Notes: generated by a model not told the origin, from the sequence alone. Shown: positions 1 to 7,901, numbered from the stretch's first letter. The stretch: 9,848 nucleotides of DNA from Saccharicrinis sp041595375 (GCA_041595375.1 JBFHKL010000154.1:1-9848); one strand, 5' to 3'. Numbers and translations: made by a program.

Positions 1-1
1 C

Positions 2-2959
2 TCTTTTGTCTTGTTTTTGTGTATGTTGTTTTCTGGCATATATGCACAGAATAAAGAAATAAAAGGAAATGTAACAGACGATAATGGGGATCCTTTACCG
101 GGTGTTACTGTAGTTGTTAAAGGAACCACGATAGGGACGATTACCGATATTGATGGTCACTATATATTAAAGGTAAATGATACGACTAAAGTATTGCAAT
201 TTACTTTCATAGGTATGAAAGTTAAGGAAGTAGAATTACAAGGAAAGTTACAAGTTAATATTCAGATGGAATCTGATTCTATTGGACTTGATGAGGTTGT
301 AGCAGTTGGGTATGGGGTACAAAAAAAGAGTGATGTAATTAGTTCGGTGGTAAGTGTTAAACCCGAAACGGTTACAAAAGTAGCTACCACAGATATTGGG
401 GAAATGTTAAGAGGTAAGGCTGCAGGTGTTTATGTATCGTTAGATGATGGGGGCCCAGGAGGATCTTCTTCTATTCTTATTAGGGGTCAAAACTCCGTGA
501 GTGGTGAAAATGATCCAATTGTAATTGCAGATGGTGTGCCTATTGGGAGTATTAATGATTTAAATCCCAATGATATTGCATCTATTGAGGTGTTAAAGGA
601 TGCTGCCGCTCAGGCAATATATGGAGCAAGAGCTTCAAATGGTGTGGTTTTAATTACTACAAAAAGAGCAGAGGCAGGAAAAGCGAAGGTGAATTACAAT
701 GCGTATTATGGTGTTCAAACGGTAAAAAGAAATTTTGATGTTTATAGTGGTGAAGAATATGCGCAATTAAAACGTGAAGCCTATAGAACAGATAATGATG
801 GTTATTTAGATGATTCAGAAATATTTACATCAACCGAATTGTCAGCTTTAGAGAGTGGTGAATTTATAGATTGGGAAAAAGAAGTTTTAAGAATGGCATC
901 TGTACAAAATCATAACCTAAGTGTTAGCACAGGTACCGATAAAACAAAGATTTATACCAGCTTTAATTATTTAAATCAGGAAGGTGTTGTAAAAGGTACC
1001 GATTATCAAAAAATGACCATCCGTATTAATGTTGATCAAAAAGTTAATGATTGGATGACCATAGGAGCCAATACTTCATGGCAAATTTCTGAGAATAATG
1101 ATCCGGGTACAAGCAGTACTTTGCAGCGTACAGTTACTTGTTCACCTTTGGGCGTAATCTATGATGAGGATGGTTCGTATAGTATTAATCCTACTGGCGT
1201 ACAAGAAAGTTTTAATCCCTTATTGGATTTGGCAGAAGTGACCAATCTTAAGGAGGATAGAAATGATATTATGAATGTTTTTCTGGATGTCACTCCCTTT
1301 AATGGTTTTAAATATAGACTAAATGCCAGTCGTCGTTCATGGTACAGAAAAACAACAGGTTATAGTACAGGTGAATCTTTAGCTGGTTATTATAATGGAG
1401 GTTATGGCGAAGGTTATATTATTAATCAGGATTTAACCGAATGGCAGTTGGAGAATATTGTTACTTACAGTTTAAGAAAAGACGCAAATAATCTTGATTT
1501 TACCTTTGTGCAGAGTGTCAGTGAAAAGAATTATGATTACCTGTATAATTTCTATGAAGATACAGCCAACGATTTATTAGGAATCTACGGAATTGAAACA
1601 GCATCTTCAAGTGATACGGATATAGAAGGTTATGAAAGAGGGATTGTTTCTTTTGTGGGTCGTGTGCAGTATGACTATAACGGGAAATACTATTTAACAG
1701 CCTCTGCTCGGGCTGATGCATCAACCGTATTTGGGGATAATAATAAATGGGGATATTTTCCTGCTGCCGCTGTTGGTTGGAATGTATATCGTGAACCTTT
1801 TATTGAAGAGATTGAGATGATTAGTAATTTAAAATTACGGGCAAGTTATGGTAGTGTAGGAAATGAAGCCATTGATCCCTACCAAAGTTTAAGTACTGCT
1901 GAGTCTGCTGATTATTTCGTGGATGGGGAAATTGTTTCTGGATATACTGCTGGTAATTTTATGCCCAATCCGGATCTGAAATGGGAAACATCAACAACCT
2001 TAAATATGGCATTAGACTTTGGTCTATGGAAAAACCGCTTGTCAGGAACTGTGGAATTTTATGACACACATACAACAGATATGCTGGTTACTCAATCATT
2101 ATCTTCTACATCAGGTTATTCTTATATGATGACTAATTTGGGTGAAGTGCAGAATAAGGGTTTAGAACTAAATATGAATACCGTATTGATTGATAAAGGA
2201 GATTGGATGGTAAGTACAGGCTTTTCATTTACTGCTAATAAAAATAAAATTATTAGCTTATATGGAGAAGACGAAGATGGTGATGGTAAAGAGGATGATG
2301 ATACTGCGAATTCATGGTTTATAGGTAAACCTATTAATGTTTATTATCAATATAAGGCCGTTGGTATTTATCAGGAAGGAGAAGATATTGTTCACTCTCA
2401 CCAACCTGATGCAGAACCTGGAGATATCAAATTATGGGACAGGTATGAGGATGATGGCGACCTGAATACCGATGACAAAGTGATTACTAAAAAGGATCCT
2501 GATTGGTATGGTTCATTTAATATGAATTTAAAATATAAAAACTTCGATTTTTCTGCAGATGTATTAACAGTACAAGGTGTAACAAAAAATAATACATATC
2601 GCTATGAATATAGCAGCGGTGGATCATTAAGAGGTGTGTTTAACGGAGTAAAACAAGATTACTGGTTGCCAGAAAATCCAACAGGTAATTTCCCTCGCCC
2701 TCGTGAATCTGACGACCCTGATAAAATGTATACTATGGGGCTACAGGATGCTTCATTTATAAGGTTGCAAAATGTTTCGCTGGGTTATACACTACCAGAA
2801 TCATTAATGAAAAAATTAAGAATAGATAAACTTCGTGTGTATTGCACTGGTCATAATTTATATACTCAAACCGAGTTTGAATCCTATAGCCCAGAGAAAG
2901 ATGCAGATGAATATCCGGAAATGATTTCTATTATTGGTGGTATACAAGTATCATTTTAA
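2..2959 (+). CDS. SusC/RagA-family TonB-dependent outer-membrane transporter (5' end outside window)
   Basis: Outer-membrane importer of oligosaccharides, driven by TonB-ExbBD and working with the SusD-like protein encoded next. The frame is open from base 2 and begins inside a hydrophobic signal-peptide core ending in Gly-Ile-Tyr-Ala-Gln, so the true start lies just upstream of the window; the TTG at base 11 is unlikely to be the start. Counting from base 11, residues 16-88 form the carboxypeptidase-regulatory-like domain typical of SusC (GNVTDDNGDPLPGV). DEVVAVGYG at 94-102 marks the TonB-box-like region before the plug. The plug carries AIYGARASNGVVLITTK, and a long beta-barrel follows with the family signature LTASARADAS...NNKWGYFP. 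The protein ends in VSF, a C-terminal Phe as expected for BAM-inserted barrels. About 980 residues is normal for the family. The transported sugar cannot be read from the sequence. Confidence 0.95.
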   Translation, partial: SFVLFLCMLFSGIYAQNKEIKGNVTDDNGDPLPGVTVVVKGTTIGTITDIDGHYILKVNDTTKVLQFTFIGMKVKEVELQGKLQVNIQMESDSIGLDEVVAVGYGVQKKSDVISSVVSVKPETVTKVATTDIGEMLRGKAAGVYVSLDDGGPGGSSSILIRGQNSVSGENDPIVIADGVPIGSINDLNPNDIASIEVLKDAAAQAIYGARASNGVVLITTKRAEAGKAKVNYNAYYGVQTVKRNFDVYSGEEYAQLKREAYRTDNDGYLDDSEIFTSTELSALESGEFIDWEKEVLRMASVQNHNLSVSTGTDKTKIYTSFNYLNQEGVVKGTDYQKMTIRINVDQKVNDWMTIGANTSWQISENNDPGTSSTLQRTVTCSPLGVIYDEDGSYSINPTGVQESFNPLLDLAEVTNLKEDRNDIMNVFLDVTPFNGFKYRLNASRRSWYRKTTGYSTGESLAGYYNGGYGEGYIINQDLTEWQLENIVTYSLRKDANNLDFTFVQSVSEKNYDYLYNFYEDTANDLLGIYGIETASSSDTDIEGYERGIVSFVGRVQYDYNGKYYLTASARADASTVFGDNNKWGYFPAAAVGWNVYREPFIEEIEMISNLKLRASYGSVGNEAIDPYQSLSTAESADYFVDGEIVSGYTAGNFMPNPDLKWETSTTLNMALDFGLWKNRLSGTVEFYDTHTTDMLVTQSLSSTSGYSYMMTNLGEVQNKGLELNMNTVLIDKGDWMVSTGFSFTANKNKIISLYGEDEDGDGKEDDDTANSWFIGKPINVYYQYKAVGIYQEGEDIVHSHQPDAEPGDIKLWDRYEDDGDLNTDDKVITKKDPDWYGSFNMNLKYKNFDFSADVLTVQGVTKNNTYRYEYSSGGSLRGVFNGVKQDYWLPENPTGNFPRPRESDDPDKMYTMGLQDASFIRLQNVSLGYTLPESLMKKLRIDKLRVYCTGHNLYTQTEFESYSPEKDADEYPEMISIIGGIQVSF

Positions 2960-3016
2960 AATTATATGTAGGGTTTTTTCCTGTAATTCACATTAAAACA
3001 ATCAAAAAGTAAAAAA

Positions 3017-4558
3017 ATGAAAAAAATTAATATAATCATATTAGCCTTTGTATTGGTTTTTATTCATACTTCCTGCGAGGATTTTCTTAAAGAGGAGAGT
3101 TTGGATGAAATCTCAGAAGATTATTTATATACAACAGAAGATGGGCTTCAGGCGGCAGTATATGCTTTGTATAACTATATGCGTATCAATAATTTTCCCG
3201 AAGGATATTCTGATGGGTTAAAGGCAAATGCTTTTTTTATGGTGGGAACTGATTTGGGTTTGTGCAGAACTTGGCATGATCCCTATGGATCAACTTTTAC
3301 AGCATCTGCCTTCCCTGATGATAAATGGACAGTGCCCTATCAGATTATTGACAGGTGTAATGTAATTATCGATAACACTGATGATATTGAAATGGATGAT
3401 GATACAAGAAATGGATTGTTGGCTCAAACAAGAGTTATTCGAGGAGAATTGTATTTCGATTTAATTAGAATGTTCGATAATATTTTGCTCGATACCATTG
3501 GTACAACAACAGAGAATGCATTTGATTCAATAAGCTACGAAGTGGCAGATGAAGACGAAGTGTACGATTTAATAACCAGTGATTTGGATTTTGCTATCGA
3601 ACATTTGGATTGGGATGTTGCCGACGGTATCTATGGTCAGGGTGTTGCACGTCATATCAGAGGAAAAGTGGCTATGTGGCAGTCTGATTGGAATGAAGCA
3701 GCTGAGCAATTTGATGCCATAGTAGATCATGGAACTTACCAATTAGTGGATATTGATGAGGTGTTTGGCGATGAACCTAACAATGCTGAGGCTTTGTATG
3801 TTTATCAACGCGATGAGGATACCGGTGGTGATGATGCTGACGCTGGTGGTGGTGGTACCGTGTATAGTAGCTTTTTCAATAATCGTTTGTACGAAATGAA
3901 TAGCGGAGAAATAGTGCGTAGTGTGGAAAATGGAGGGCAGTCTTTAGGATGGTCATTTCCTAATGATTATCTGTATTCTTTATATGAAGATGATGATTTA
4001 CGTATGGATGCGTATTATTATCCGCTGGATTTATATGTGAATAACCCGGATAAAGATAATTATGGAGATGCTCTTCCAGACGCATCGTATGATGATAATT
4101 ACCGACATTATCACTGGAGTTTGAAGAAATTTCATGATTCGAATAAAGAAACAACAAACGATAAAAGTTACAAAGACCTGACTTATTATCGCTTTGCGGA
4201 AACTTTATTGCTCGGTGCTGAAGCACATTGGAGAGCTGATGGAGAAAATGCTGCAAATGCAACAGCTCTTGAGTATATAAACAGGATAAGGAGTCGAGCC
4301 GGAGTCGAGTTATTTACTTCATTTGATCAGGAAACTTACCTTGAAGAATCAGCCAGAGAACTTGCTTTTGAAAGAAATCGCTGGTTTTTGTTAAAGCGCC
4401 TGGGTTTGTTAGTGGAGCGACAAAATATGTACTACTATTATGGCTCAAACTCTGCGAATGTGGAATTGCGTCCTATGGAAGAATATATGGTTCGTTTACC
4501 CATACCGCAAAGTGAAATTGAATCGATGGGTACATTTCCACAAAATGATGGTTATTAG
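3017..4558 (+). CDS. SusD/RagB-family surface glycan-binding lipoprotein
   Basis: Outer-membrane lipoprotein that caps the SusC channel and captures glycan; the pair is near-universal in Bacteroidota PULs. The start at 3017 gives a signal peptide with lipobox HTSC (Cys20), followed by Glu-Asp, an acidic context typical of surface-exported lipoproteins in this phylum. Family signatures are clear: the N-terminal FLKEESLDEISEDYLYTTE region, the helical TPR-like core, SARELAFERNRWFLLKRLG from residue 445, and the closing LPIPQSEIESMGTFPQNDGY at 494-513. At 513 residues it has normal length. It starts 57 bases after the SusC stop, so the two are surely co-transcribed. The leader is A-rich (AAAAGTAAAAAA before ATG) with no strong Shine-Dalgarno site. 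A Gly/Asp-rich stretch at residues 266-281 (GGDDADAGGGG) lies in what is probably a surface loop. Confidence 0.95.
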   Translation: MKKINIIILAFVLVFIHTSCEDFLKEESLDEISEDYLYTTEDGLQAAVYALYNYMRINNFPEGYSDGLKANAFFMVGTDLGLCRTWHDPYGSTFTASAFPDDKWTVPYQIIDRCNVIIDNTDDIEMDDDTRNGLLAQTRVIRGELYFDLIRMFDNILLDTIGTTTENAFDSISYEVADEDEVYDLITSDLDFAIEHLDWDVADGIYGQGVARHIRGKVAMWQSDWNEAAEQFDAIVDHGTYQLVDIDEVFGDEPNNAEALYVYQRDEDTGGDDADAGGGGTVYSSFFNNRLYEMNSGEIVRSVENGGQSLGWSFPNDYLYSLYEDDDLRMDAYYYPLDLYVNNPDKDNYGDALPDASYDDNYRHYHWSLKKFHDSNKETTNDKSYKDLTYYRFAETLLLGAEAHWRADGENAANATALEYINRIRSRAGVELFTSFDQETYLEESARELAFERNRWFLLKRLGLLVERQNMYYYYGSNSANVELRPMEEYMVRLPIPQSEIESMGTFPQNDGY

Positions 4559-4569
4559 AATATATTATT

Positions 4570-4617
4570 AAATGACTGGTGTGGCGTATTTTAATGATGT
4601 AAGCATACCAGTCGTTT
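4570..4617 (+). terminator. Stem-loop after susD, terminator- or attenuator-like
   Basis: An imperfect inverted repeat lies 11 bases after the susD stop. The left arm AAATGACTGGTGTG (4570-4583) pairs with CATACCAGTCGTTT (4604-4617) along 14 positions, two of them G-U wobbles, around a 20-base loop. Only a short T run (GTTTTAC) follows the GC-richer core, so full termination is doubtful. Partial termination or 3'-end protection of the susCD message, with reduced transcription of the downstream enzyme genes, is the likely role. Folding energy was not computed. Confidence 0.5.
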
Positions 4618-4644
4618 TACTACAAATTATTAATGTAAGTTATC

Positions 4645-5721
4645 ATGAGAGATTTAAAAAAATGGTTGAGGTATAGCCTGTTGGGAGTCTTAGTATTTTC
4701 ATATTTTGCTTGTAGCGAGGATGATACATCAGATGTTATAGAAGAGGCAGAAGTATATATAATTAAAGATAAAGCTAGTTTTAATATTGGCGCTGCCGTT
4801 AAAACAAGCTATTTAGACGAAGATGACTATACTACTGTATTAACTACACATTTTAATCAGATTACTGCTGAGTATGAAATGAAAATGTCATCTGTTTGGG
4901 AATCAGAATCTTCCTATAATTGGGATAATGCTGATGACTTGACTGAGTTTGCCGCCCAAAATGATCTAGATGTGCATGGCCATGTTTTGGTTTGGTATAA
5001 TGCATTCCCAAGCTGGTTTCAGACAGCAGATTATGATTCAACAAGTTTCGAAAATTTGATTGAAGATTATATTACAACCACTGTTACTCGTTATAAAGAT
5101 GATGTAATAAGCTGGGATGTGACAAATGAAATATTTAGTGATGATGGCACTCTTCGCGAAGATGATTATGTGTATACCATGTTCAATGATCCTATTGCCT
5201 TTTATGGAAGATGTTTTCAATATGCCAGAAATGCCGATGCTGATGCCAAGCTTTTTTATAATGATTACAGTATTAGTATAAATGACAATAAAAGAGAAGC
5301 TGTGATTAGTATGGTAGAACGTTTTCAGAAAGAGGGATATCCGATCGATGGCTTAGGTGATCAGTTTCATTATATGTTAACAACAAGTGAAACTTCAATT
5401 GAAGAAGGACTGACCGAGATGGCTGAAACAGGGTTGCTGATTCATATTTCAGAATTAGATATCAGGGTGAATACAAGTCAATCAGATAGCTATGTTTTTA
5501 ATACCAGTCAAAAGGAGGAACAGTCGGATAAATATCAGGTGATTGTAGAAATGTATGAGGATATTCCTGATGCACAAAAGTTTGGGATCACTACCTGGGG
5601 AGTTACCGATAAATATACCTGGTTAACAAATTACTGGAGTGACCTGGAGTATCCACTTTTATTTGATAGTAGTTATAACCCTAAAGATGCATATACCGGA
5701 TTTTTAAATGGTTTAGATTAA
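4645..5721 (+). CDS. GH10 glycoside hydrolase lipoprotein (xylanase family, altered -2 subsite)
   Basis: Predicted surface endo-acting glycosidase of family GH10, retaining mechanism. The signal peptide ends in a lipobox-like YFAC (Cys23) followed by SEDD. A single catalytic domain of about 315 residues follows, with no CBM. Family motifs run in order: HFNQITAEYEMKM (69-81), HGHVLVWYNAFPSW (111-124), SWDVTNEIF with acid/base Glu162, KLFYNDYS (202-209), GLGDQFHY with Gln240 and His242, HISELDIRV with nucleophile Glu270, and TWGVTDKYTW (317-326). Both catalytic glutamates and most -1 subsite residues are present. However, the usual ENEMKW is EYEMKM and the usual HTLVWHSQ is HVLVWYNA, so the Asn, His and Gln that normally line the -2/-1 region of xylanases are Tyr77, Tyr118 and Ala120. 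The family call is firm; xylan as substrate is not. It lies 86 bases after susD and 50 before the PKD lipoprotein. Confidence 0.92.
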   Translation: MRDLKKWLRYSLLGVLVFSYFACSEDDTSDVIEEAEVYIIKDKASFNIGAAVKTSYLDEDDYTTVLTTHFNQITAEYEMKMSSVWESESSYNWDNADDLTEFAAQNDLDVHGHVLVWYNAFPSWFQTADYDSTSFENLIEDYITTTVTRYKDDVISWDVTNEIFSDDGTLREDDYVYTMFNDPIAFYGRCFQYARNADADAKLFYNDYSISINDNKREAVISMVERFQKEGYPIDGLGDQFHYMLTTSETSIEEGLTEMAETGLLIHISELDIRVNTSQSDSYVFNTSQKEEQSDKYQVIVEMYEDIPDAQKFGITTWGVTDKYTWLTNYWSDLEYPLLFDSSYNPKDAYTGFLNGLD

Positions 5722-5771
5722 TTATTACATGTTTTTTAATTGTTAATCCAATAATCTAAGAAAAGTAAATT

Positions 5772-6674
5772 ATGAAGAAAGTAAATTATATAATAGCAGG
5801 TATGATATGCACTTTATGTGGGATATCATTGTTAACAACATCGTGTTCCGAAGGTGATTTTTCAGATGAAGCCTACGATTGGGACACCACACTGTATGAG
5901 ATAGGAGAAATGAATGTTGCCTATACAGATACAAATATAGCTGCAGGCGAAACGATTACTTTTACCGATATGTCTACTCGGGTGTACGAACGTGTGTGGT
6001 ATTTTCAGGGAGCTGAGCCTAGTGTTTCTACTGACTCTGTCGTTACAGTTACCTTTGAATATGGAGGCTCATATACTGCTGAGTTAGCTATTAGCTATCT
6101 GGATAATCAAAAAGATGATTTCGTGATGGACTTTACTGTTGACGGAGATACTGCTGAAGTTCATGATGGTTACGGAATTTATAGTGAAAACGAAGGTTTA
6201 GGTGTTATAACACCACCTACATTGGAAGTAAACAATGCTTACTCTATTTTGGTTACCGATGAGTCCTATGAAGGTGAAAAAGCTTTGTTATTCGAATTTA
6301 CAGGTGTCGATTCCTGGGGAGCAATGGCATCCATTAAGCCTGCTGATGGTTCTGCCGATATCTCTGATTATAGTAATGGATATTATAATATTGCTATTCG
6401 TACTACTTGTGATAAAAAAATGCTTTTGCGCCTACAGAGTTCAGGAGCTAAGGGAATTGTTACCCTTGATCCGGATTTACAAACCTATGGCTTAACCAGA
6501 GATGGTAATTGGTGTAAATTGAAAATTCCAATGACTGATTTTACCGATTATGACCCTAGTCTTAACCTGTCAGCAATTTCTGATTATTTGGTTTTGAGAA
6601 GTGGGGAGGATAATGTGTCGGCAACAGATGATTGGGATTTTTATATTGATGATATCTGGCTTTCGCTTGAATAA
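5772..6674 (+). CDS. PKD plus jelly-roll lipoprotein, putative surface glycan-binding protein
   Basis: Predicted non-catalytic surface lipoprotein. The start at 5772 gives a signal peptide with lipobox TTSC (Cys25) followed by SEGD. Residues about 46-118 form a PKD (Ig-like) domain, recognisable from ITFTDMST, WYFQGAEPSVST and TFEYGGSYTAELAISY, which matches the usual W-x-F-x-G-x-PS and GTY-V-L pattern. Residues about 135-300 look like a beta-sandwich of the galactose-binding or CBM4/11 type: alternating strands, a run YYNIAIRTTCDKKMLLRLQ, WCKLKIPMTDF, and the closing DWDFYIDDIWLSL. I see no catalytic motif. Its place after SusC/D matches SusE-type surface glycan-binding proteins, which are poorly conserved in sequence. 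The PKD would act as a spacer and the C-terminal domain as the sugar binder; the ligand is unknown. The A-rich leader AAAAGTAAATT resembles that of susD. Confidence 0.8.
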   Translation: MKKVNYIIAGMICTLCGISLLTTSCSEGDFSDEAYDWDTTLYEIGEMNVAYTDTNIAAGETITFTDMSTRVYERVWYFQGAEPSVSTDSVVTVTFEYGGSYTAELAISYLDNQKDDFVMDFTVDGDTAEVHDGYGIYSENEGLGVITPPTLEVNNAYSILVTDESYEGEKALLFEFTGVDSWGAMASIKPADGSADISDYSNGYYNIAIRTTCDKKMLLRLQSSGAKGIVTLDPDLQTYGLTRDGNWCKLKIPMTDFTDYDPSLNLSAISDYLVLRSGEDNVSATDDWDFYIDDIWLSLE

Positions 6675-6700
6675 TTACTTATTTGACATATATGGATGGT

Positions 6701-6744
6701 TTATAAAGTAATGTTCCTTTTATTATTAGGGCATTACTTTATAA
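6701..6744 (+). repeat. 13-bp perfect inverted repeat between the PKD lipoprotein and GH5 genes
   Basis: TTATAAAGTAATG (6701-6713) is matched exactly by its reverse complement at 6732-6744. In RNA the stem could grow inward to 16 pairs (two U-G and one C-G) around a 12-base AT-rich loop. It sits 26 bases after the PKD lipoprotein stop and 29 bases before the preferred GH5 start. No clear T tract follows it, so it is less convincing as a terminator than as an mRNA-processing or stability hairpin. An operator is also possible. Confidence 0.55.
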
Positions 6745-6773
6745 CACTCTGTTCATATAAATTACTAGATTTT

Positions 6774-7901
6774 ATGCAGAGCAAAATAAAACAAAGTGGT
6801 ATCTGGCTTTTACTTTTGATTGTAACCTCTTGTTCTTTGTCAAGTAGTAATTCAAAAAATATAAAGAATGCTGATGGCGATGAGTTTGTAATCAAAAGAG
6901 GAGTTAATGTGAGTCATTGGTTGTCTCAAACAGACAGAAGAGGGAAGGAGAGAGCTGACTTTTTTACCGAAAAAGATATTCAGGTTATTTCTGATATGGG
7001 TTATGACCATATTCGTTTGCCTTTGGATGAGAAGCATTTGTGGACAGAAAAAGGACAGAAAAATAAAGATGCCTTTCAACTGGTACATCAGGCTATCAAA
7101 TGGTGTGATAAGTATGGTCTGAGGATTATCGTAGATCTTCATATACTTCGTTCCCACTACTTTAATGCAGATTATAATCCACTGTGGAAGGAAACTTATG
7201 AAAAAAACAGGTTTGTAGGTTTTTGGAAAGATATTTCGCAGGAACTGAGCGCTTATCCCAATAGTTTGTTGGCGTATGAGATATTGAATGAACCCGTAGC
7301 CAATCATGCTGATGACTGGAATAAACTTATTGAACAGACTTTAAAAGCCATTAGAGAAAATGAACCTATGCGCACAGTGGTAATTGGTTCAAATAAATGG
7401 CAATCAGTTGATACTTTTAACCAGTTAAAAATTCCCAAAAATGATAAGCACTTGATTCTTAGCTTTCATTTTTATAGTCCTCATGTATTTACGCACTATA
7501 AGGCACCCTGGAGTAAAAAAGTGGGTTTTTATACCGGTGATGTTCATTATCCAGGTCATCCGATTAATGCCAATGATTTAAAAGGTTACGATTCAACTCA
7601 AATAGTTAAGCTCTTAGATGACGATACATTTTATAATAAAGAATTGTTTTTGAGTAGATTACAACAGCCGTTATCGGTGGCTAAGAAATACGGATTAAAA
7701 CTTTTTTGTGGAGAATTTGGCTGTTTACCTACTACAGAATTGAAGGATAGAGTGGCTTGGTACACTGATCTTACTCAAGTATTTGAAGAAAATGATATTG
7801 CCTGGGCTAATTGGGATTACAAAGGTCAATTTGGAGTAGTTAATAAGGAAACAGGTATGCCTTGTGTAGAAATAATCGATGCTTTGTTTGGTAATAAATA
7901 G
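6774..7901 (+). CDS. GH5 (cellulase-fold) glycoside hydrolase lipoprotein, probable beta-glucanase
   Basis: Predicted surface-anchored retaining glycosidase of family GH5, 375 residues. The ATG at 6774 is preferred over the in-frame ATG at 6696 because it gives a compact signal peptide with lipobox VTSC (Cys20) and a serine-rich linker. The longer form would add a second hydrophobic stretch and be coded across an inverted repeat. Clan GH-A landmarks: RGVNVSHWLSQ (42-52), DHIRLPLD with Arg81, VDLHILRSH with His123, EILNEP with acid/base Glu173, SFHFYSP with His232 and Tyr234, FCGEFG with nucleophile Glu314, and WANWDYKG with Trp347. All the usual active-site residues are present. No accessory binding domain is seen. 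The nearest sequences I recall are Bacteroidota proteins labelled endoglucanase or cellulase; GH5_46 is a possible subfamily but I cannot confirm it. Beta-glucan is the best guess for the substrate. Confidence 0.88.
   Translation: MQSKIKQSGIWLLLLIVTSCSLSSSNSKNIKNADGDEFVIKRGVNVSHWLSQTDRRGKERADFFTEKDIQVISDMGYDHIRLPLDEKHLWTEKGQKNKDAFQLVHQAIKWCDKYGLRIIVDLHILRSHYFNADYNPLWKETYEKNRFVGFWKDISQELSAYPNSLLAYEILNEPVANHADDWNKLIEQTLKAIRENEPMRTVVIGSNKWQSVDTFNQLKIPKNDKHLILSFHFYSPHVFTHYKAPWSKKVGFYTGDVHYPGHPINANDLKGYDSTQIVKLLDDDTFYNKELFLSRLQQPLSVAKKYGLKLFCGEFGCLPTTELKDRVAWYTDLTQVFEENDIAWANWDYKGQFGVVNKETGMPCVEIIDALFGNK

Noticed and set aside
2960..2988. Bulged hairpin in the susC-susD gap (AATTA...TAGG / CCTG TAATT)
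   Set aside because: Needs a four-base bulge and a wobble; too weak to list as a feature, although it sits in an intergenic gap.
3960..4262. 100-codon minus-strand frame opposite susD
   Set aside because: Histidine/asparagine-rich composition typical of antisense translation of an Asp/Tyr-rich gene; no independent support.
5713..5759. 8-bp inverted repeat TTAGATTA / TAATCTAA around the GH10-PKD gap
   Set aside because: Short, AT-only apart from one pair, with a 31-base loop; easily expected by chance in this composition.
6235..6495. 86-codon plus-strand frame inside the PKD lipoprotein gene
   Set aside because: It is in another frame of a gene with a coherent domain structure and has no leader or motif of its own.
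6682..6716. Possible promoter: TTTGACA followed by TATAAA or TAATGTTC
   Set aside because: The TTGACA to TATAAA spacing is 13 bases, too short for sigma-70, and the match to the Bacteroidota TTTG/TAnnTTTG pattern is partial.
6852..7307. 151-codon open frame on the minus strand
   Set aside because: It lies entirely opposite the GH5 gene, whose catalytic motifs fix the coding strand, and its product has no recognisable domain.
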